Of a DNA stretch of 64,000 bases, positions 56,853-64,000 are shown piece after piece (within the stretch, counting starts at the first letter, position 1; every line of letters begins with the position of its first letter). The DNA is taken from assembly GCA_002778195.1 (NCBI GenBank), contig PCDI01000004.1:1248733-1312732 (forward strand), read 5' to 3'. The stretch comes from Raffaelea ambrosiae. Taxonomy: Eukaryota > Ascomycota > Sordariomycetes > Ophiostomatales > Ophiostomataceae. The position numbers and the translations under genes are program-made. The notes beneath the pieces are model-generated. The model saw nothing but the letters and a program-made list of their open reading frames with translations. It made no database searches and was not told the origin of the DNA.

Positions 56853-58844
56853 TCAGCCCTCCTTGGTTGCGTTGACTGCGCCGTTCGTCCGAGAGGTGGC
56901 GGCAAGAGCCTCCACATCACCGGCAGCGGGGGCCACAGTGCCGGCATCCGGGATGGGCTCCTCGTCCTTGGGAATGTTGGGCGCGGTTGGGGCGTAGCGG
57001 CTCATGGCACGAAGTTTGTGGCCGTACAAGTAGAAGATGACGGGGATGGGAATCAGGACGACGGCAACGCAGCCCAGTAGAGTGCTGGCCCACTGGATGC
57101 CCATGCCGTTGAACATGTAGGTGGCGAACAGGGGGAAGCCAGCGCCGAAGCAGGACCGCATAAAGGTGTTGCCGGCAATGGCCGAGGCAGCAAACATTAG
57201 GTAGGCGTCGACCAGGTAGTTGAGCGCCTGCAGGAAGATGGACATCAGGCCAAAGCCGGACAGGATGCCAGAGCAGGTGGGGACGATCCAGTGGATGTCC
57301 TCGCGGTAACCGGCCCAGCCGAACCAGAAAATACCTCCGGCAAAGGAAACACCGCCAGCAATGACTGAGGGCAGACGCCACTCAGGAATGGGGACGTTGT
57401 TGTTGGCGGCCAGCTTGCGGACATACCAGGGCTGCTGCAAGAGGGTGACAATGCCAGCAATTGTCTGGCCGATAATCATACCAAAGAACGGCAGGCCACC
57501 GATACCGGGAGACATGTGGTGGACAACCTGGAAGACGAGCGGGTAGGCAGTCAGGAAGAGGTACAGAATGCCATAGACGAAGGACATGTACACGGAGATA
57601 GCGAGGACGATGGGCTCGAGGAACAACAGGCGCATAGGACGAGAGAAGTTCTTGTTCAGCAGCTCCTTGAAATCAATCTCGATCTCTTCCTGCTTGGCGT
57701 GGATGCCCCAGTTCAGGGTGCGGCGGCGCAGGTCGGTGGCCTTCTGGACCAGGATGGTGGGCGGGTAGGTCTCCTCCATGAAGACGGCAATCATGCCGAA
57801 GCAGAAGAAGCCCATGATGGCGGTGATGTAGCCGGTCCAGCGCCAGCCCAGGTAGGACGTGGAGATGAAGCCGCCAATGAAAGGGCCCAGAAGCGGACCG
57901 ACAAACACGGCCATGGAGAAGATGGTGATGGCGATGCCTCGCGTGCGGTTGTCGAACATATCAGAGAACACGGCAGCGACGACGGCCAGCGGACAGGCGC
58001 CAAAGAAGCCGGAGAAGAAGCGGCTGAGCATAACGGTCTGGAGGTCCTTGGCGGTGGCAGTGGCGATACAGAAAATGGAGAAGCCAAACATGGACAGGAG
58101 GAGCGGGAGGCGACGGCCCTTGAGCTCGGAAAGAGGAGCCCACAGGGTGGGACCGAAGGCGAAGCCCAAAACGTAGAGAGAGACGCCGAGAATGCCGACT
58201 TCGCGCGAGACATGGAATTCCTTGGCCACGAAGGTGGTTGCTGCCGAAAAAGTACTGGACGTGAAAGCCGAGGTCATGGTGGTGAAGCCGAGGATGGCGC
58301 CCGTGTAGAGCCTGGGAAGAGGAGTGTTAGCAGATGACGGAGGTGACCCAGAGGAAACAGAAACTATTCACACAAAAACTCACTTCTTCTTCAATGGCCA
58401 GTTCTGGGCGTGCAGCGGGTCGTCTGGCCCGTCAAACTCGACCACGTACTTCTCCTGGTCGGGCAGCTTCGGCGGGTAGGGCTTGCCGGCGCCGAATGGC
58501 GGTAGCGGCTTGTTAGAGACGTGGCTGGTGGGACCGCGGCCAACGGTGGCGCTGTACTGGGTGCGGGCAGTCTGGATGCGCTCAAGCTGTGTCTGCTGGC
58601 GCTCGAGATCGTGGGCGGTCATGGCCCGGTGGAGGCCGGACGACTCGCCGGCATTGACGCGGCGGCGAGCAGCGTCGGAGCTGGACGACGAGGAGGATGA
58701 CGATGACGATGCCGTGGAGACCCGGTTGAGCTCGGTCGAGTGGCGGGTAGGAGGAAACATTTGAGGGGAGGCGTCCTCCTCAGCCGCGAGCACTTCCCGG
58801 TCGGCGGGGTCGATCCGCGGCTGTGCAGATTCGGAGGAGACCAT
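56853..58844 (-). CDS. MFS transporter, DHA1 drug:H+ antiporter type
   Basis: Two exons (58844-58384, 58311-56853; 72-nt phase-2 intron) encode 639 residues. The first roughly 150 residues are a hydrophilic cytoplasmic extension with a run of eleven or more Ser (within SSSSSSSSSSS, near residues 46-56), ending YVVEFDGPDDPLHAQNWPLK, the usual entry to fungal DHA1 carriers. Twelve membrane helices follow. The motif A equivalent is PLSELKGRRLPLLL, with the Glu-for-Asp change seen in this branch. Between helices 6 and 7 comes the marker segment LNWGIHAKQEEIEIDFKELL, typical of the cycloheximide/benomyl-resistance and polyamine (Tpo1/Flu1/Mdr1-like) group. Predicted role: plasma-membrane efflux of drugs, toxins or polyamines by proton antiport. 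The substrate cannot be read from sequence. No pathway genes adjoin it, so a cluster-specific exporter is unlikely. Confidence 0.92.
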
Positions 58845-61800
58845 GTTGGTGGTCTCGCAGACGAATAGATAGGCCTTCTGTAGGATTGGTGGCTGCGTGT
58901 CACTGGTGTATTAGGCCGGCTTTGGCGGAATGTAGTGGTGTGTGCAGAAGAGGCAATGCCGGTAGTGCCAGGCGAAAACGGGAGGTCTGCAGAGAAGGCT
59001 GCCAAGAGATTCCGGGGGGGTGTGGCAGATAAGAACGTAATAAATAGGTCGCAGTTTGTTTGTTTGCCTGCCCTGGTGTTTTTTTTTGGCGTCCCGGCTA
59101 GACACAACCAGATTCTAATAAAATGGGGCGTCGCTAGCTGCTTGGACGATGGGTGGGTGCCGGAAAAACCGGTAGGCAACCAAGGGCGGATGGATGGGAG
59201 TGTGTACTCGTAAATACTTTGAGAGCGAGAGCTGGAAATAGGATGTCAAGGGGGGGGGGAATAGTAATCAAAATCGTCGGGGGTTGTTTAAAACCAGGTA
59301 TCAAGAGAAAGAGAAAGTCAAGAGAATTAAAAAAAGGGTATCAGAGAGAATCAATTAGAAGACATGCAGTAGTGATACAAAGGCAATTGGAGAACGGAAG
59401 AACAAAAGAGGAAGCAGGAGGAGAAAAAGACAGCTGCAAAAGCTGCAAAAGGGATGGTAGCGATGTATATATGTCACGGAGGAGTCATAGGTGGGCATTG
59501 AAAAGAAGAGATTTCGAGAAGCCGTGAAAATCTTTGTTTTGATTAGTGGCAAAAGGGGGAGAGGGGGGTGTGACTGGTATTTTTTTGCGGCTTCGCCATG
59601 GTCGCTCCTTCCCAACTACGGAGTAGTGAACTAGTTGTTATCGGCCTCGCGGTTCGCTCTTATTACCAATACGGAGACTAACGAGTACGCAATGCACTGT
59701 TTTGGGGGGCCTCTCTCGACTTGCACACCCACAAGCGGCAAACCCCGACCACACTTTGCGATCCAGAAGCTATGCAACGGCACTGCTATGTACATACTAT
59801 GTACATGACTGATGTCAACTGTTTTCTTGGCAGTCTTCGGCACCAGTCGCCAACGTATGCTTTTCTTTTAAACGCAGCTTACACGAAGGCCGGCGGCCGA
59901 TGTCACAGCTCCGGTGCCGTGGGATTTATGAACACCGTCTATTTCCCCCTGCTCTTTCCTTCCTTTCGTGCCTTCCTCGTCTGGTATTTGAAGACCCCTT
60001 TTCCTCGACGCTTGGTCGCCCCTGCCCCGTTGGCTCTCTCGAAGGGTGGACGTTGACCCGCTAGCGAGAAACTCGGGTGCTCGCTTCTTTCCTAGCTCCG
60101 ACACTCATACAGGAATAGGGGGGGGGAGGACAAAAGACAGAAATTGATACGCTATGACAGGGCGCCGTGTGGGCGCCCTCTTCCTTTGGCAGCCGAGAAT
60201 TGGGAAAGAAAAAAAAAATCAAACCAGACCGGTGGACCCCAGTCAACCACAAACGTCTGCGCAGCAACCACCCCCTGGCTTCCCGACTGAGATGAGAGAG
60301 CGCATTCTGACCAATCCTGTATTGTTTCAACGAAACAAAACGCACAGTCGGTCTTCTGGAGAAGCCGAAGTTGCATGGAAATGCATAGAAGCCAATACAG
60401 TGCAATTACCGCGTATGGGCACCTTGAGGGTACCCTCCTATCCTGCAAATCTGCATAGCTCGTAGCCACACGTGGACGAACACTGACCATGGCAAGACGC
60501 CAGGCGAGAAGACGGGTCAGAAAAAGAGGAGAAGAGATCACCAGAAAAGGAAGAGAGCAAACAAGGACAGGGAGAACCCCGCAACGCAGCCTGGTGCCCA
60601 TGCGCCAAAGGGCTGGGCGTCGGCGATGGCGTGGAACATGGCCAGTTTTGGCGGTGTATCTTGCAGGGGAATTGAGATACAGATACTCGTATGTAACTAC
60701 GTGATACGGTTGCATGCCACGAGCCTCGGGTGACCATATTAGCCAAGCGCCCAGCCTGGCCAGGCCTGGCCGCAGACCTGGTCGAGAAAAAAAAGTTCTA
60801 CATCGTACTCGTAATCCTAAGCGATCCTTACTAAAGAGGGGTCGAGGTGCCATTCAATGATCTCGAAGAAAAGGCTTCTGAGAAGTGCACAAATGTGAAG
60901 GAACGTGCAGAGGACCGGGAAAGTATTGCGCGTTCTGGACAAAGGGAGAAAACGATCGGCAATGGATTTCGGACCTGCACTGACCAAGCGGACGCATGCA
61001 CTGATGACACAAGCATCTTCGGTTGAGGCAGGTAATCCAGCATTGGATGTTTTTGGCCTGTCTGTCGTGGGATCGGGCAAAACGGGCGGTGATGTCATCG
61101 TCGACGAGCAGATCGCAGACGCAACACACCACACACCACCACACGCCCAACAGGCCACCCACCAAAACTCGGCCACACACTCCGACACGCGCGGCTGACA
61201 CACATCTCGCCGTTTTCGCGCTTTCCGTCTCCAAGTCTACACTTTTCATGGGACAAACACAGACGAGGGCCAACACTAACTACGGCCCTTAAACATATTA
61301 GTGATCACAGCGAGCTGGTCAAAACTCCGTCGGGGCTTGGTTTGATCGGGGTTTGTAAATCCGGGTTATTTTGCATAACTCGGATCCCCTACTCAGCACC
61401 CAAAATTCGGATGGCCTGGCTGATTTGTCAGTACTCGTACTTGCACAAAGCCAGTGCTCGTATCCATCCGAGGTTTGAGCTGATCTTACTTTGTACGACA
61501 CGTATTAGACCACCGCAGTTAAGAGCATGGTTTCACTCTTTTGTCCGATTAAATCCACTTCATAATTCCAGAAGCTTACGGGTACATTCTACTACAAGCG
61601 TATCCAATTCGATGTACGAACTAGTTGAGTAGTTAGCAGGGGGGGTAGTGATGTTGGGGAATCCAGTTCCGCGTCTTGCCGCGAATTGCCGCTTTGTTTG
61701 GTTCGAGCTTCAGCGCAAAAGGAAAGAAAAAAAATTGCTTCTGGATATACGGTGTACGGCGTAGTGCCGGCGACGCCCTACACAACCACGTTTCCGCTAC

Positions 61801-62282
61801 TGAGTGCGGAACGGAACTGATCTTGGAGCGAGGCCGAGCTGACGGGTTCCGAGATCTTCTTTTGTGTTCCGTACGCCTTTCACACAAATTTCATGGTACT
61901 TTCCACGCTCGTATAACATGCGGATGCCATTTCTATTGGTCTAATTTTTTTCCCGGCACCGACGCCCGACACCACAACCCCTATTTTTCAAAGCCAAAAA
62001 AAAGAAGGAAAAGAGAAACGAAAAAAAAAAAATCGATGCTCCCAAATAAGCCCAATTCTTACAGCCCATTTCCTCCCCACTCGGACTTGGCAAGCAAAGT
62101 AATCCTCAAGACCCCCCCAAGTCGCCGGGCAAGTCTGCGATCATCGCCCTGCTATGTGATCTTGGGGGTGGCATTTGTAACATCTCTCACGAGAGATTCT
62201 TTTCGGGGGGAGGGACGCAAGTCACAACATGCAGACGTCTCTCTGCTCTCGCACTCTTGTAACTTTTGTCTTTTTTCTTTTT
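58845..62282. other. 3.4-kb intergenic region, no gene recognised
   Basis: The promoter side of the MFS gene and the 3' side of the inositol-type transporter. Frames (for example 60152-60853 minus and 61676-62599 plus) have no recognisable family. It carries four TACTCGTA words (59205, 60684, 60806, 61432), TACTATGTAC (59795) and the CTACGGAGTAG palindrome (59616-59626), the densest such group in the window. Confidence 0.55.
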
Positions 62283-64000
62283 CTACCGTCGCACACCCCA
62301 GTTGTCGTCCTCCAGTAGCATCGCCGCCTCTTCCAGACTCAGCCCGCTCGTCTCCGGGTAGCACACCCGCACTAGCAGGTACCCTGCTAGCGTCACTGCG
62401 GCATACACCACAAACGTCCACGTCGCCGTCAGCGCTTGCATCATGGGCAAGAACGTCAGCCCGACGGCAAAGTTGGCGCCCCAGTTGGTCGCTGTGGACA
62501 GGCCGCTGCCGAGAGACCGCACGTCGAGTGCGAAGAGCTCGCTCTGCATCCAGGGGACGTTGCCGAGGCCAAAGGCGTAGGAGGCGACGTAGAGCATGAT
62601 GCTGGCCAGGACAAGGCCGGCAGCTTTGCCATGGGTCCCCGCAGCGGCTGCTGCAGCTGCCGCCGCCGCTGTTGTACCTCTCGCTGCGGCGGCCGATGTG
62701 TCCGAGTCTCCGCCACCGCCCACCACCGAGCCAACCTCGCCCAAAAACGAAAACCCGTAGGCGGCCAGCAGCAGGCCTACAATCATCACCGGGATCGAGT
62801 ACAGCAACACCCGCCGGCGCCCGATGCGGTCGACGAGCAGCAGGGCGGCGACGGTAAACACAAAGTTGGTGCCGGCCACGGTCAGCGACACGAGGGTCGG
62901 CTGGTTGAAGCCGACGAGCGCAAAAATGGTCGCGGAAAAGTACATGAGGGAGTTCTGGGAGAAGAAGAAGAAGAAGAAGAAGAAGAGGATTGTCAGTAAG
63001 CAGCGAGACTTAAAAAAGGCACAATGTAAAAGAGTTCGCTAGATTGGGGGCGGGGAGAGGGGGGAACGTACGAATCCGCACAGCTGCTGCAGCCCTTGCA
63101 GCAGACAGGCAATGGCCAGGGCGCGCCGGTTGCGCCGCACCGTAAACAGGGCCACCCATGCGTCGCCGTCCAGCCGGCCGGTGACGAGCCGGAGGAGCCA
63201 AGGGGGTCTTGTGGGAGTCGGCAGGGCCCTCTCCTGCCGGTGCCGCAGGCGCGTCGACTCGGCCTCGACACGCACCTCGGCCTCGATCGTGTCCAGCAGC
63301 GCGTCCAGCTCGTGCGCCGACGCGTGCGGCTGCACGCTGGCCAGCACGGCGCGCGCCTCCGCGGCGGGCCGGCCGGCCTTGACGAGCCACCGGGGCGACT
63401 CGGGCATGCCGAGCAGCAAGACCACCTGGAGGGCGGCCGGCAGGGCGCCCAGGCCGACCATCCAGCGCCAGGCGACGCGCGGGTCGGCGTGCGCGGCGAG
63501 CAGCCAGCCCAGGACGTAGGCGACGACCTGGCCAAAGGTCACAAACATGGCGTTGACGGTGACCAGCCGGCCGCGGTGGGCGGCGGGCGCCACCTCGGCA
63601 ATGTAGAGGGGCACAATGAAGCTGGCGGCGCCCACGGCGGCGCCCACGACGGAGCGGCCGACGACCATGACGGGGACCGTCTGGGCCAGCGCCTGGAGCA
63701 GGGCGCCGACGACAAAGAGGATGTCGGCGGTGAGGATGACGCGGCGGCGGCCCCGGGCGTCGGCGAGGACGGAGGCGGCGGGCGAGGCGAGGAGGGCAAA
63801 GAGGGCGGTGCAGGAGGTAATGATCGACATGTCGAGGGCCGTGAGGGCCCGGCCGGAGAGGGAGGTTCCGATGGAGACGAGGGTGGCCGATATGACGCCG
63901 GTGTCGTCTCGAGGGCAGTGTTAGTTGGCGGGTGTTTTGACGCTGTGCTCGCGGAAGTCTACTCACATCCAAAAAGAAGCCCGCTGAGGCCGGCGGCCAG
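62283..64000 (-). CDS. MFS sugar/myo-inositol-type transporter (5' end beyond window)
   Basis: Partial gene: exon 64000-63967 (cut by the window edge), exon 63907-63072 and exon 62954-62283, joined in phase across introns of 59 and 117 nt. Together they read LAAGLSGLLFGYDTGVISAT, the first-helix signature of sugar-family MFS carriers. Further signatures: motif GRR after helix 2 (ADARGRRRVIL), PLYIAEVAPAAHRGRL (helix 4-5 loop), PESPRWLVKAGR (helix 6 end), GLQQLCGFNSLMYFSATIF (helix 7), VDRIGRRRVLLYS and PETSGLSLEEA at the end. GLGNVPWMQSELFALDVRSL points to the ITR myo-inositol/H+ symporter branch over hexose carriers. The loop after helix 9 holds an unusual Ala-rich insert with about ten consecutive Ala. 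The 117-nt intron includes a GAA repeat (about 62960-62986). The C-terminus is short (DDNWGVRR). Confidence 0.9.

Noticed and set aside
57516..58337. Plus-strand frame of 273 codons
   Set aside because: Antisense of the DHA1 transporter, running through its intron; no family resemblance.
1..64000. Biosynthetic gene cluster, transposon or CRISPR-like array
   Set aside because: The transporters, GFA-type gene and proteases are not next to any core biosynthetic enzyme. No transposase, reverse transcriptase, long terminal repeat pair or regularly spaced repeat array could be found by reading.

Overview
This window is nuclear DNA from a filamentous ascomycete. The protein genes are interrupted by short introns (mostly 57-120 nt, a few to about 400) with GTRNGT donors, YAG-type acceptors and, where visible, CTAAC/CTRAC branch points. 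The gene set (LisH/WD40 TBL1, fungal ADAM, AMP-forming acetyl-CoA synthetase, RFC small subunit, Rpl3, TrpE, MFS transporters) and intron placement fit Sordariomycetes. An ophiostomatalean (Sporothrix/Ophiostoma-like) source is my inference and is not proven by the sequence. Gene density is low: twelve intact genes, one gene cut by the right edge and one pseudogene in 64 kb, separated by 0.5-6 kb spacers rich in homopolymers, microsatellites and short imperfect tandem repeats.

Layout, left to right. 2.4-3.15 kb (-): guanylate kinase pseudogene with a stop and a frameshift. 5.4-6.7 kb (-): TMEM115/DUF1751 Golgi membrane protein. 11.0-13.7 kb (+): TBL1/Sif2-like LisH-WD40 corepressor subunit. 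17.8-18.9 kb (+): unidentified 309-aa protein. 20.1-23.1 kb (-): single-exon ADAM metalloprotease. 27.1-30.3 kb (-): acetyl-CoA synthetase with micro-exons near its start. 36.6-37.9 kb (-) and 38.4-40.1 kb (+): divergently transcribed RFC small subunit (Rfc5/RFC3 type) and ribosomal protein L3, whose start codon is split by an intron. 41.1-41.7 kb (+): small protein of unknown function. 42.2-48.7 kb (-): ten-exon, 1,904-aa secreted subtilase with a Ser-rich stalk and a GPI-type tail. 52.1-54.0 kb (+): anthranilate synthase component I with a Gcn4/CPC1 site upstream. 54.4-55.0 kb (-): GFA/CENP-V-fold protein. 56.9-58.8 kb (-): DHA1-type MFS transporter. 62.3-64.0 kb (-): 3' part of a myo-inositol-type MFS transporter running off the right edge.

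The genes do not form a biosynthetic cluster or operon. They are mostly housekeeping functions (translation, replication clamp loading, tryptophan synthesis, acetyl-CoA supply) mixed with surface and transport functions. The only pair likely to share control elements is RFC/RPL3, which lie 521 bp apart head to head. I saw no transposon with recognisable coding sequence, no rRNA, no convincing tRNA and no CRISPR-like array. The least explained signal is a set of short TAC-type words (TACTCGTA, TACTATGTAC) that recur only outside the annotated exons.
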